64,000 nt of DNA from Pyxidicoccus sp. MSG2. GTDB lineage: Bacteria; Myxococcota; Myxococcia; Myxococcales; Myxococcaceae. Position 1 is the stretch's first letter, and each line of letters starts with the position of its first letter. The translations under genes were made by a program, and so were the position numbers. Shown here in pieces: positions 1 to 8,028 of this stretch. The stretch covers positions 7,086,001-7,150,000 of the forward strand of contig NZ_JAPNKC010000001.1 in the NCBI RefSeq assembly GCF_026626705.1, read 5' to 3'. The notes under the pieces were generated by a model. That model did no database searches. It had not been told where the DNA came from and was given only the letters and a program-made list of their open reading frames with translations.

Positions 1-48
1 GAGCGGCACGACATCGTGGGGCTTCCCCGCTCCGCCCGCGGGCGTTAG
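1..48 (+). CDS. 3' end of a gene that begins left of the window
   Basis: Frame 1 is open from the first base and ends in TAG at 46-48, giving a 15-residue tail (ERHDIVGLPRSARGR). It lies 10 bases before the next start. It is too short to recognise, and an open frame this short may be chance; it is reported because it could be the end of a gene cotranscribed with the following one. Confidence 0.3.
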   Translation, partial: ERHDIVGLPRSARGR

Positions 49-58
49 CGTCCGCGCC

Positions 59-730
59 ATGGCATCGGGCATCAGGTGGCTTCGGCTCGTAGGGGTGGTG
101 GCGCTCCTCGTCGGTTCCGGCTCGCGGGCCGAGGAGACTCCGCCTCCACCCGTGGAGGACGCCCCCACGGCTCCGGAGGCAGCGCCGGAGGGCGCGTCCG
201 TGCAGTGGCAGCTCATGGTGGGCGCCCAGGCCGCGCTGGATGGGTACACCTCGACGGGCCATCAGGGCCTGCTGCTCGGCTCCGGCTGGGAGGGCCAGCT
301 CCTGCGCCTGCGCTTCCAGTTCCTCGCGGGCGTGCCGGACAACATCTTCGACGACCGGACCCAGGTGCGGTTGGAGCAGTACACCTTCGGCTTCTGGCTG
401 GACACGCCGGTGCTGCGCTCCGGGCCGCTGCGGTGGGGCGTGGGCGCGGGGGCGGGCCTGCTCGTCTTCGCGCGGACCACCTTCGCGCTGTTCCGGGGCG
501 TCGAGGCCACCAGTCCGCGCTTCATCCCCGCGCTCCTCGCCGGCCCCGATACCTCCGTGCGCTGGCGCCTGTCGCGGCGCTTCGCGGTGGAGGGCTCCGC
601 CGCCATGGACCTCGTCCTGGGCCGGCCCGTCCTGGGCTACGTGGACAGGAACCGGGAGAACTTCGTCCCGCTGCACGATGGCTGGGCCGTGCGGCCGCGG
701 CTGACGGTCGCGTTCATGATTCTTCCGTGA
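59..730 (+). CDS. Secreted protein, probable outer-membrane or periplasmic, unknown function
   Basis: The 223-aa product begins with a signal peptide (residues about 1-24, hydrophobic LVGVVALLVGSGS, cleavage near SRA-EE), then a Pro/Glu-rich linker to about residue 50. The rest alternates hydrophobic and polar residues with many Gly and aromatics (for example LEQYTFGFWLDTPVL), as in a small outer-membrane beta-barrel. The protein ends in short hydrophobic residues (FMILP). It is read in the same direction as the small lipoprotein gene that follows 38 bases later. I do not recognise the family. No clear ribosome binding site precedes the ATG. Confidence 0.8.
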   Translation: MASGIRWLRLVGVVALLVGSGSRAEETPPPPVEDAPTAPEAAPEGASVQWQLMVGAQAALDGYTSTGHQGLLLGSGWEGQLLRLRFQFLAGVPDNIFDDRTQVRLEQYTFGFWLDTPVLRSGPLRWGVGAGAGLLVFARTTFALFRGVEATSPRFIPALLAGPDTSVRWRLSRRFAVEGSAAMDLVLGRPVLGYVDRNRENFVPLHDGWAVRPRLTVAFMILP

Positions 731-768
731 GTGGCGCTCCCTTTCCGGCTGCGCGAGAGTGACAGGCG

Positions 769-1104
769 ATGAACCGGACCTCCAACGTGCCGAGCTTCTG
801 TTTCCGCTGGTGCCCCACCCTCAGCCCTCGAGGCTTGCTCCTCGCGGGGCTCCTGGCGTGTGTGGGGGGCTGTGCCGTGGAGGACCCGGTGGCTCGCATC
901 ATCGTCCTGGACGCGGGCTCCGGCCCCCTGTTCATCGGGGACGAGGGGCCCGAGGCGGAATGGCTCCCCCCCGAAGAGGGCGTGCTCCCGGACTGCGCCC
1001 CGGGAGCGCCGGACGTGGGCGCACCGTGTGTCGACGAAGGCGTGGGTGGGTGCGAATCCCACGGTGGGCTGGCGCGTCAGGGCCCTTGTGTCCTACGAAA
1101 ATGA
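769..1104 (+). CDS. Small lipoprotein, unknown function
   Basis: A 111-aa product with a lipoprotein signal: basic N-region, hydrophobic GLLLAGLLACVGG and a lipobox Cys at about residue 35 (VGGC). The mature part is acidic and holds about four further Cys residues near the C-terminus (DCAPGAP, PCVDE, GCESH, GPCVLRK), so disulfides are likely. It resembles the short Cys-rich lipoproteins common in myxobacteria, but no named family is recognised. It lies between a secreted protein gene and an FHA protein gene on the same strand. Confidence 0.7.
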   Translation: MNRTSNVPSFCFRWCPTLSPRGLLLAGLLACVGGCAVEDPVARIIVLDAGSGPLFIGDEGPEAEWLPPEEGVLPDCAPGAPDVGAPCVDEGVGGCESHGGLARQGPCVLRK

Positions 1105-1173
1105 ACGGGAGGGGGTGTCCGGACGGAACCCCCATGCACAGGTTCGCTCCGCGTTTGTTCGCGCTGGAGGAAC

Positions 1174-1707
1174 GTGCCGGTGCTCCATCGCCTGTCCACC
1201 CTGACCTCCCAGTTGCTGGTCGACCGTGAGGCCCTGCTGCGCACCCTCCACTGGCCCGTGCTGGTGTGGGAGTCCGTGCCCGCGCTGCCGACGTCCGTGG
1301 CGCGCACGGAGCGACTGACGCAGACGGGGCGGCGGCCCCAGGCCCGCTCCATGGAGCCGCTCGTCTTCGAGGTGCGCCCGCGTCCGCGCGACAGCGGCAC
1401 CGAGGTGACGGTGGGCCGGAGCCCGGAGTGCGACATCGTCCTGTCGGAGCCCACCGTGTCACGCATGCACGCGCGTTTCCGGCGCGAGCCGCACACCGGC
1501 ATGTGGAGCGTCACGGACCTGGAGAGCCACAACGGGACGTTCCAGGGGGGCGTGTTGATAGTCCCCGGCCGGTCGGCGCCGCTCTTCCAGCGGGACTCGC
1601 TGCGGCTGGGCGGAGTGGAGCTGGTGTTCCTCCAGGCGTGCGCCTTCGAGCACTACGTGCGCACGTCGGGGCTGCGCTCCCCGGCTCGCTTGACGCGAGG
1701 GGGGTGA
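1174..1707 (+). CDS. FHA-domain protein
   Basis: A 177-aa cytoplasmic protein whose second half is a forkhead-associated domain, which binds phosphothreonine peptides. Visible FHA residues are the GR of VTVGRSPECDIVL (about residue 80), the SRMH segment and the SHNGTF segment, in the right order and spacing. The first 60 residues have no recognised domain. The start is GTG, supported by a GGAGG box six bases upstream. In myxobacteria such proteins usually read the output of Ser/Thr kinases, and one lies 12 kb downstream. The 3' end of the gene overlaps the predicted promoter of the cobalamin riboswitch that follows. Confidence 0.9.
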   Translation: MPVLHRLSTLTSQLLVDREALLRTLHWPVLVWESVPALPTSVARTERLTQTGRRPQARSMEPLVFEVRPRPRDSGTEVTVGRSPECDIVLSEPTVSRMHARFRREPHTGMWSVTDLESHNGTFQGGVLIVPGRSAPLFQRDSLRLGGVELVFLQACAFEHYVRTSGLRSPARLTRGG

Positions 1708-1718
1708 CCCCCTAGAAG
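1690..1718 (+). promoter_or_regulatory. Predicted sigma-70 type promoter of the btuB operon
   Basis: TTGACG (1690-1695) and TAGAAG (1713-1718) are separated by 17 bases, close to the -35/-10 consensus. The predicted transcription start near 1725 lies just before the first conserved part of the cobalamin riboswitch. The promoter overlaps the last codons of the FHA gene. The spacer contains a GGGGG-TGA-CCCCC inverted repeat. Confidence 0.5.
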
Positions 1719-1727
1719 GGGTGCGCC

Positions 1728-1955
1728 CTTGGGTGCCCATGTCGGGCTTTCAAGAGGGAAGCCGGTGCGAATCCGGCGCGGTCCCGCCACTGTGAACGGG
1801 CAGCCCTGAGGTCAGGGCCGGGGACTTCGGTCAGTCGCCACTCCGGCAGCGGCCTCGCGGCGCTCCGGGGGAAGGCGGAAGGCCCCTTCCGGAACGGCGC
1901 GGCGTGCGCCGGACTCCGGAGCCCGTCAGCCAGGAGACCTGCCCAGGGGTTCGAC
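1728..1955 (+). promoter_or_regulatory. Cobalamin riboswitch 1 (leader of the btuB operon)
   Basis: The conserved core is seen directly: GGGAAGCCGGTGCGAATCC from about 1757, then GCGGTCCCGCCACTGTGAAC, and the B12 box AGCCAGGAGACCTGCC at 1928-1943. The order and spacing match the known AdoCbl riboswitch class. It lies 64 bases upstream of a TonB-dependent receptor gene of BtuB type, so the leader is expected to reduce receptor synthesis when cobalamin is plentiful. The expression platform would lie between the B12 box and the start at 2019. The outer ends are approximate. Confidence 0.95.
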
Positions 1956-2018
1956 CGTGCTTTCACCGGCGCGGGCGGGTGGCCTTCTCTCTTCGATGGA
2001 GAGAGCGGAAGGCGGAGC

Positions 2019-4145
2019 ATGCGGTGGACCTTCCTCGCCGGGCCCGTGGCGTGCCTGGCGCTCAACATCCCGCTCGTCGCGCACGCGCAGGCCGGTGGCG
2101 AGGTGCCGCCTGGAGACGCCGCTGCGCCCGTGCCGAGCTCCGAGGCGGGCCCGGCGTCTGGAGCGAGTCCGTCGGCGGATGTGCCTGCGCCGGGCTCCGA
2201 GGCAGGTGCGGCCTCCAGCGCGCCCGGGCCGGATACGCCTCCCACCGAGCCATCCGCTCCGCGCACCACCGTCGTGCGCGGGAAGACACCGCCGCCTCCG
2301 GAGTCTCCGGAGCGGAGAGACCCCACTGGCGCCATCACCATCATCGACGCTCGCGAGCATGCGGGCGAGGCGCGTGACACGGCCGAGCTGCTCGTGGGCT
2401 CCGCGGGCCTCGCGGTGCAGGACTCCGGCGGCTACGGGCAGAGCAAGAGCCTGGTGGTGCGCGGCGCCGCGGCCAACGGCGTGCTCGTGTTCCTGGACGG
2501 CATTCCCCTCAACGGCGCGGGCGGCATGGCGGACCTGTCGCAGATTCCCGCCGCGCTGGTGGAGCGCTTCGAGGTGCTGCGCGGCGGCGCGGGCGCGCGC
2601 TACGGCTCGGGAGGGCTGGGCGGCGCGGTGAACATCATCACCCGCTCGCCCGGTCCGAACCTGCGCGCCAGCGGCGAGGTGACGTACGGGAGCTGGGACA
2701 CGGTGCTGGGCCACGTCGCCGCCACCGGTCCGCTTCTCGACGGGCAGGCGCTGCTGCTGCTGCATGCGGGGCGCTCGGACGGGGACTTCACCTACGAGGT
2801 GGATGAGCTGCCCGCCGTGGACGACAACCCGCTCACCCCGCAGGTGCGCGCGCGCAACGACGCTCGGGGCGGGGGCGGGCTGCTGCGCTACCGGCGGCGG
2901 CTGCCCGGAGGCTCGCGGCTGGATGCGCTCGCGGAGCTGTCGCTGGAGGACCGCGCCATCCCCGGCACGGTGCAGAATCCCCAGTCCTCCGGCAACCAGG
3001 AGCTGGGACGGCTGGCGCTGGGACTGCGCTGGTCGGGCCTGCTCGGTGTGGTGGGGCAGGGCAGCGCGCGAGGCTTCTTCCGCCGTGACGGGCTGGAGGT
3101 GACGGGTGAGTTGCCGGGCGCGGGCGGTGCGCAGCGGCACTCGGTGGGCGGCGTGGAGGTGGAGGGACACCGGATGCTCGGAGCGCGGCAGGCGCTCACC
3201 GTCACGGCGGCCACCTCCGGCGAAGGCGTCACCGAGGCACGGGATGCGCAGTCCGCGTCCTGGTGGCGCGCGAGCGTCATGGCCATGGACGAGGTGAGGC
3301 TCCTCGGTGGCACGGTGAACGTGGTGCCCTCGATGCGGGTGGAGCGGGTGGGGCCGTACTGGCTGCTGGCGCCGAAGCTGGGTGCGTCCGTGGCCCTGGG
3401 CGGCGGCTTCGACGTGCGCGCCAATGTCGGTCAGTCCCACCGCGCGCCGTCGTTCCTGGAGCTCTACATCCGCCAGGGCACGCTGCTGCCCAACCCGGGG
3501 CTGAAGCCCGAGCGCGCCCTGTACGCGGACGCGGCGGTGTCATGGCACTCCGAGTCCAGCGTCGATGCGGAGCCCCTGTGGAGCGCCACCGCCGGTGGCT
3601 TCGGCGCGCTGTACGAGAACCTCATCGCGTACGAGCTGTATCCACCGCTGCTCGCGCGGCCGTACAACTTCGACGCGGCGCGCGTGTGGGGCGTGGAGTT
3701 GGAGGGCGAGGCCCATCCGCTCCCGTGGCTGTCCGGCAGCGTCAGCTACACGTGGCTGCGCACGCAGAACCGCTTCGGAGACCCGCGCTTCTTCGGCATG
3801 GACCTGCCGTACCGGCCGCGACAGAAGTGGGTGGGGCGCGTGCGCGCGGGGCCGGACTGGCTCAATGCGCGCACCGAGGTGCTCTACCAGTCGTCGCAGC
3901 TCGTCAACCGCACGGGCTCGCGCAGCCTGCCTTCGCGCACGCTGCTGAGCGCGGGCGCGTCCAGCACCTTCCTGCACGGGCCGGACGTCACCCTGTCCGT
4001 GGAGGTGAAGAACCTGCTCGACGTGCGGGCCTATGACTTCACTGGCTTTCCGCTTCCGGGGCGCGCCGCGTACGTGACGCTCGCGGTGGCGCTCGACCGG
4101 GATGCTTCTCCTGCTTCCGAGGAACCGCATGCCTCGCCTCCCTGA
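2019..4145 (+). CDS. btuB: TonB-dependent outer-membrane receptor, probable cobalamin transporter
   Basis: A 708-aa outer-membrane receptor. A signal peptide (about 1-24, ending VAHAQA) is followed by a Pro/Ser/Ala-rich linker and a possible TonB box (TTVVRG, near residue 85). The plug domain spans about residues 95-205, with typical segments such as LVVRGAAANGVLVFLDGIPL, VERFEVLRGGAGARYGSGG and GGAVNIITRSPG. The remainder is the 22-strand barrel with the PGLKPERAL segment seen in siderophore and B12 receptors. Substrate assignment comes from the riboswitch directly upstream and from the btuF/btuC-like genes downstream. A GGCGGA box precedes the ATG. The stop lies 17 bases inside the next gene, implying translational coupling. 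Confidence 0.93.
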   Translation: MRWTFLAGPVACLALNIPLVAHAQAGGEVPPGDAAAPVPSSEAGPASGASPSADVPAPGSEAGAASSAPGPDTPPTEPSAPRTTVVRGKTPPPPESPERRDPTGAITIIDAREHAGEARDTAELLVGSAGLAVQDSGGYGQSKSLVVRGAAANGVLVFLDGIPLNGAGGMADLSQIPAALVERFEVLRGGAGARYGSGGLGGAVNIITRSPGPNLRASGEVTYGSWDTVLGHVAATGPLLDGQALLLLHAGRSDGDFTYEVDELPAVDDNPLTPQVRARNDARGGGGLLRYRRRLPGGSRLDALAELSLEDRAIPGTVQNPQSSGNQELGRLALGLRWSGLLGVVGQGSARGFFRRDGLEVTGELPGAGGAQRHSVGGVEVEGHRMLGARQALTVTAATSGEGVTEARDAQSASWWRASVMAMDEVRLLGGTVNVVPSMRVERVGPYWLLAPKLGASVALGGGFDVRANVGQSHRAPSFLELYIRQGTLLPNPGLKPERALYADAAVSWHSESSVDAEPLWSATAGGFGALYENLIAYELYPPLLARPYNFDAARVWGVELEGEAHPLPWLSGSVSYTWLRTQNRFGDPRFFGMDLPYRPRQKWVGRVRAGPDWLNARTEVLYQSSQLVNRTGSRSLPSRTLLSAGASSTFLHGPDVTLSVEVKNLLDVRAYDFTGFPLPGRAAYVTLAVALDRDASPASEEPHASPP

Positions 4146-6042
4146 TTCAGGACGCGGTAGCCCCCCACCTCCGCGGGCGAAGGGCTCGCGGAATGAACAT
4201 TCCTTCCGCCGCTCCCGGTCGCCGGAGGACCTCACCACACCCACCCGGGCGGGGGACTCGCGGAATGAACGTTCCTTCCGCCGCTCCCGGTCGCCGGAGG
4301 GCACCGGTCCAAATCTCCGGGCAGTGGGCTCGCGGAATGAACGTTCCTTCCGCTGCGGTCAGTCACGGGAGGGCTCGCGGAATGAACGTTCCTTCCGCCG
4401 CTCCCGGTCGCCGGAGGGTCCCCCCCTCGGTGCGGGCCGCCTCCGCGCTCCGGAAGCATCGCTCCTCCCCGCCCTGTTCGTGGCCGTGGTGGCCCTGACG
4501 CTCACCGGCTGCCCGGAGGAGGGCGTGGTATGCACCTCTGGCCTCGCTGTCTGCGGCAACGCGTGCGTGGACCTGGGCGGTGACACCGCGAACTGTGGCA
4601 CCTGTGGCAACGCGTGCGGCGATGGCCAGTCGTGCCAGGAGGGCACCTGTGCCTGTCGCCCGGGCACGGAGTCCTGCGGTGGCGCGTGCGTGGCCACGGC
4701 GACGGACGTGGCCCACTGTGGCGCGTGTGGCAACGCGTGCCCCTCCGGACTCGTGTGCGAATCGGGCACGTGCCGCGAGGGTTGCTCCTTGGGTACGGCG
4801 CGTTGCGGGGACTCGTGCATCGACTTGAGGGCGGATGCGCTCAACTGCGGCGCGTGTGGCAACGCATGCCCGGACGTGCAGACGTGCCACGCGGGCCGGT
4901 GCGCGTATGACGTGGTGACGGCCTGCTACACCAACGGGCAGCTCGTGGGCATCCAGGCGGGGACGGACGGGCTCGGGCCTCGTCGGCAGTTCGGTGGGGG
5001 CGTCCAGACGCTCGCGGCGTGGGATGGCTTCGTGCTCGCCGCGGACGCGACGAACTCCCGGCTGCTCCAGGCCGCGGGCGGCGAGCTGGGCACCGTGGCG
5101 GAGGAGGACTCGCTGGGCTCGGTATCCAGCTCGCCCAACGACGTCTTCGTGGACCCGCCGTACGTCTACATCGCCGACTCGGTGAACAACACGCTCCAGG
5201 TGCTCAAGCGCGAGGGCCCCTCCCAGGGCGGCGGCCTGGGTCTGCGCACCGTGACGCAAATCAACCTGGGGCCCAACACCAGCCCGCAGGCCATCGCGAA
5301 GTGGGGCACGACGCTCTACGTTCCGCTGTTCGGCACCGCCGGCTCCAACTTCCAGCAGGGCAACGCCGTGGCCCGGGTGGACGTCTCCAACCCCGAGCAG
5401 CCTCGCAAGCTGGACACGCTTCCCCTCACCGGCCTGGACTTGAAGTCCTTCGACGGCGGCACGGTGATGCCGCTGCCGTACTCGGCAACGGCGACGGACG
5501 GCGGCGTCTACGTGGCGCTCACCAACCTCAACCCGTTCAACAACTACCTGCCCAACGGCCCGGGCATGCTCGCGCGCATCGACCCCGCGGATGGTGGAGT
5601 GCGCGCCATCGACCTGGGCGCGGACGACTGTCTCAACGCGGGCTACGTGGAGGCGGTGGGAGCGCAGCTCGTGGTGGCCTGCCTGGGCGAGGCCCGGCTG
5701 GACCGCGCCAATGGCAGCCGCGCCGACTCCGTGCGCGCCACCGGCCTGGTGCTGGTGAAGGACGACGTGCCGGTGGCGTCGTACGCGCTGAGCCCCGGCT
5801 GCGAGCCCGGCACGGAGGGCTGCCGTCTCGCCGTGGCCGGCCGCTTCGCCGTGGCGGGCGGCGCCGTGTATCTCGGAGACACCAACGCGGGACGCGTCTT
5901 CGTGGTGGAGGTGGAGGAGGGGCGCCTCGTGGAGCGCCGTGGCAACACGACGCCCCAGGCGCGAGGCCCCGCGCTCGAGGCATGCCCCGTGGACCCTCGT
6001 CGGCCCGTGTCCAATGCCATCGACGTCACCGCGCTGCCGTGA
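4129..6042 (+). CDS. Cys-rich, propeller-like lipoprotein of the B12 operon (possible surface cobalamin-binding protein)
   Basis: A 637-aa frame. The chosen ATG has a GAGGAA box seven bases upstream and overlaps the end of btuB. The first 100 residues are a basic Ser/Arg-rich stretch made of four in-frame DNA repeats, and only then comes a lipoprotein signal (LLPALFVAVVALTLTGC, Cys about residue 128). A GTG at 4324 is the only nearer alternative start and still leaves 60 residues before the Cys. Next come three Cys-rich modules with CGNAC motifs (about residues 135-255), then about 370 residues with repeated beta motifs (VYIADSVNNTLQVL, GTTLYVPLFGT), suggesting a beta-propeller. Position beside btuB and btuF recalls BtuG, the propeller B12-binding lipoprotein of Bacteroides; that link is inference. 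Confidence 0.8.
   Translation: MPRLPDSGRGSPPPPRAKGSRNEHSFRRSRSPEDLTTPTRAGDSRNERSFRRSRSPEGTGPNLRAVGSRNERSFRCGQSREGSRNERSFRRSRSPEGPPLGAGRLRAPEASLLPALFVAVVALTLTGCPEEGVVCTSGLAVCGNACVDLGGDTANCGTCGNACGDGQSCQEGTCACRPGTESCGGACVATATDVAHCGACGNACPSGLVCESGTCREGCSLGTARCGDSCIDLRADALNCGACGNACPDVQTCHAGRCAYDVVTACYTNGQLVGIQAGTDGLGPRRQFGGGVQTLAAWDGFVLAADATNSRLLQAAGGELGTVAEEDSLGSVSSSPNDVFVDPPYVYIADSVNNTLQVLKREGPSQGGGLGLRTVTQINLGPNTSPQAIAKWGTTLYVPLFGTAGSNFQQGNAVARVDVSNPEQPRKLDTLPLTGLDLKSFDGGTVMPLPYSATATDGGVYVALTNLNPFNNYLPNGPGMLARIDPADGGVRAIDLGADDCLNAGYVEAVGAQLVVACLGEARLDRANGSRADSVRATGLVLVKDDVPVASYALSPGCEPGTEGCRLAVAGRFAVAGGAVYLGDTNAGRVFVVEVEEGRLVERRGNTTPQARGPALEACPVDPRRPVSNAIDVTALP
4183..4417 (+). repeat. Four 46-bp repeats with a palindromic core, in frame within a coding region
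   Basis: Copies lie at 4183-4228, 4255-4300, 4327-4372 and 4372-4417. Each starts GGCTCGCGG and ends GGAGG, with the core GGAATGAACGTTCCTTCC (copy 1 has ACATTCC). The core is an inverted repeat, GGAAnGAAC/GTTCnTTCC. Start-to-start distances are 72, 72 and 45 bases, all multiples of three, so every copy reads SRNE(R/H)SFR in the host gene. Copy 3 has diverged in its 3' half. Each copy also carries an out-of-frame ATG preceded by an AGGG. The core resembles TetR-type operators. Confidence 0.95.
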
Positions 6043-6122
6043 AGGCCGCCGTTCGTTGAAGTCATGAGTGTGAGTGTTGGGTCATCCCCTGTCGCAGCCC
6101 CCGTGCTGAAGGTGAGTCCGCC

Positions 6123-7022
6123 GTGATGATGAACGTGAGCCCGTCCACTTCGCGCCCCCGGGGCCTTGCCCTGCTGGCCACCGTGTTGTGCCTCGTCGCG
6201 GGCACCGTGCGCGCGGCGCCCGTCCCCACGCCCCAGGGGCCGCACAGGCTGGGGCCTCGTGCTCCGGCGCAGGTGCGGCGCGTGGTGACGCTGGCGCCTT
6301 CGCTGACGGAGATGGTGCTCACCCTGGGCGCGGGCAGCACGCTGGTGGGCGTGTCGCGCTTCGACACGGCGAAGGAGGTGGAGAAGCTCCCGCGCGTGGG
6401 CGGCTTCGTGGACCCGTCCGTCGAGGCCGTGGTGGCGCTGAAGCCGGACCTCGTCCTGGTACAGCCGGGGCCGGGCAACCAGCGTCCCGTGGAGAAGATG
6501 GCGGAATTGGGCGTGCCCGTGCTGCTGCTGCCCCTGCACTCCGTGGCGGACGTGCTCGCGGGCATGCGCGAGGTGGGCAGGGCGCTCGGCCGCGAGAAGG
6601 AGGCGGACGCCCTCATCTCCCGCATCGAGGCCACGCGCACCCGCATCCGCGAGGCCGCGAAGAAGCTCCCCGCGCCGCGCGTGCTGTTCGCCTATGGCTT
6701 CGAGCCGCTCGTGGTGGCGGGCCCCGGCTCCTTCGCAAACGAGTTGCTGAAGGATGCGGGTGGCATCAACGTGGCGGCGGATGGGGGCTCCGCGTATCCC
6801 GTGTACTCGGTGGAGCGCGCGGTGAGGGCGCGTCCCGACGTGGTGGTGGACGCCGCGGACGTGGACGTGGGCAAGGACAAGGTGCGCGCGCTGCCGGGGC
6901 TGTCGGGCGCGCGCTGGGTGGAGCTGCCCTCGCTGGCGCTCCTGCAGCCCGGCCCGTCCCTGGGCCGGGGACTGGAGGAGCTGTTCCGGTTGCTGCACCC
7001 GGAAGGGGCCGCGAAGCCGTAG
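6123..7022 (+). CDS. btuF: Periplasmic cobalamin-binding protein, BtuF-like
   Basis: A 299-aa class III (helical-backbone) substrate-binding protein for an ABC importer. A signal peptide covers about residues 1-32 (LALLATVLCLVAGTVRAAP). The family segments are plain: RVVTLAPSLTEMVLTLGAG, then LVGVSRFDTAKEVEKLPRVG, then SVEAVVALKPDLVLV, and ARWVELPSLALLQPGPSLG near the C-terminus. The start is one of GTG 6123, ATG 6126 or ATG 6129, which run in tandem. It lies 80 bases after the lipoprotein gene and is presumably in the same riboswitch-controlled operon. A siderophore substrate cannot be ruled out from sequence alone, but the riboswitch favours cobalamin. Confidence 0.88.
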   Translation: MMMNVSPSTSRPRGLALLATVLCLVAGTVRAAPVPTPQGPHRLGPRAPAQVRRVVTLAPSLTEMVLTLGAGSTLVGVSRFDTAKEVEKLPRVGGFVDPSVEAVVALKPDLVLVQPGPGNQRPVEKMAELGVPVLLLPLHSVADVLAGMREVGRALGREKEADALISRIEATRTRIREAAKKLPAPRVLFAYGFEPLVVAGPGSFANELLKDAGGINVAADGGSAYPVYSVERAVRARPDVVVDAADVDVGKDKVRALPGLSGARWVELPSLALLQPGPSLGRGLEELFRLLHPEGAAKP

Positions 7023-7463
7023 CCCTGGCCCTGGCGTGTAGCCTCGCGAGCAACATCCAGGGCCTGGCTGTGGCCTGCGAGTCCACACGGGCTCGCGATA
7101 AGTGCTGGAGATGACAGTGTGACGGGGCGCGGGCGCCTCGGTACAGCTCTTGCTCATGTGGAGGGCGTCGCAAACCACTCCAAGGTGGTCGGCGCCGGAT
7201 GCGTGACCCGCATTGGGGGGGCCGGCCCGATTTTGCTTCAGCCCGTGGGGGGAGGGGGCCACGGTTCGCGGCGCCGGGGGGCGCTTCAATCCGTGGGCGG
7301 CCGTCAGGCCCGAGGTTCAACGCACCGGAGCGAGCCCATACGCTCCGGTGCGGTTACTTCGTTGCGGCTCAAGGAGTCGGAGGCCCAGGCGCGGCAGGCC
7401 CGCGGTGCCCTTCCAGACGGGCCCGTGCGCGGAGGGCTTTCGGGGCGGCGGCGGCCGGAGTAG
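7023..7463. other. Non-coding gap inside the B12 operon
   Basis: No convincing gene lies in these 441 bases on either strand; open frames here lack third-position bias and family resemblance. The notable content is a perfect hairpin at 7321-7352, listed separately, and GC runs. No further cobalamin riboswitch motif was found. Confidence 0.5.
7321..7352 (+). terminator. Perfect 12-bp hairpin, terminator or processing site
   Basis: CGCACCGGAGCG (7321-7332) pairs perfectly with CGCTCCGGTGCG (7341-7352) around an eight-base loop. There is only a weak T content after it (GGTTACTTCGTT), so it could be an intrinsic terminator of the btuB-btuF transcript or an RNA stability element. It is 111 bases upstream of the next gene. 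Confidence 0.45.
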
Positions 7464-7955
7464 ATGCGTGGCCGTCTCCCCCTGGAGTGCGCTCCCATGC
7501 TCCGCAGTCTTCCGTCACTCCTCGTCACCGCGTGCTTCGTGTCTGCCGCCGTGGGTGTCTCGCTGGTGCCGTGCACAGCCCTGGCGCAGGCCGTGGCTCC
7601 CGCGCCCGCCGCACGCCCCGACGCCTCCACGCCTCCCTCCCAGGCCGAGGCCCCTCCCGCTGCTCCGGCTCCCTCGCGCGTCGCGGTTCCGCCGGAAGCG
7701 CCCCCGCGTACTTCCCCGACACGCACGGCGTCCTCCCATCGCAAGGCGGCGCCCGCGGACGCTTCCGCGCCCGTCGTGGCGTCTCCGGCTCCTCCGTCCG
7801 TGCAGGCCGTGGAGTACACGTTCCTGCGGCGTGAGGACCCGGAGGCGGACCTCGTGCAGTTGCAGCAGCTCGGTGCCGAGGGTTGGCACGTCGTCGCCAC
7901 CGTCGAGGTGGACGGCAGCACGCGGCGCTACGTCCTCATGCGGCCCAGGCGATGA
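7464..7955 (+). CDS. Secreted protein with DUF4177-like C-terminus
   Basis: A 163-aa protein. A long signal peptide ends near residue 43 (CTALAQA). Residues about 44-112 are Pro/Ala/Ser-rich, and the last 50 residues (VEYTFLRRED ... EGWHVVATVEVDG ... YVLMRP) match the DUF4177 pattern: a short beta strand, a helix with a Gly-Ala-Glu-Gly-Trp turn, and two strands ending in a conserved Arg. The start at 7464 has GGAG just upstream; ATG 7497 would give a more typical signal peptide length. It sits between btuF-like and btuC-like genes. Its role in B12 uptake, if any, is unknown. Confidence 0.75.
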   Translation: MRGRLPLECAPMLRSLPSLLVTACFVSAAVGVSLVPCTALAQAVAPAPAARPDASTPPSQAEAPPAAPAPSRVAVPPEAPPRTSPTRTASSHRKAAPADASAPVVASPAPPSVQAVEYTFLRREDPEADLVQLQQLGAEGWHVVATVEVDGSTRRYVLMRPRR

Positions 7956-8028
7956 TGAGCCGGTTGGGCGCTCGCACCGCATGCCGTGAGGGCCACCCGC
8001 GTCCGACTCCCGCCCGGAGCGGGGCAGG

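Noticed and set aside
4183-4417. CRISPR array
   Set aside because: Only four units, spacing of 72, 72 and 45 bases with copies 3 and 4 touching, frame kept throughout, and no cas genes in the window.
7023-7463. A third cobalamin riboswitch in the btuF-DUF4177 gap
   Set aside because: Neither the GCCACTG-type core nor a B12 box is present; only an isolated hairpin is seen.
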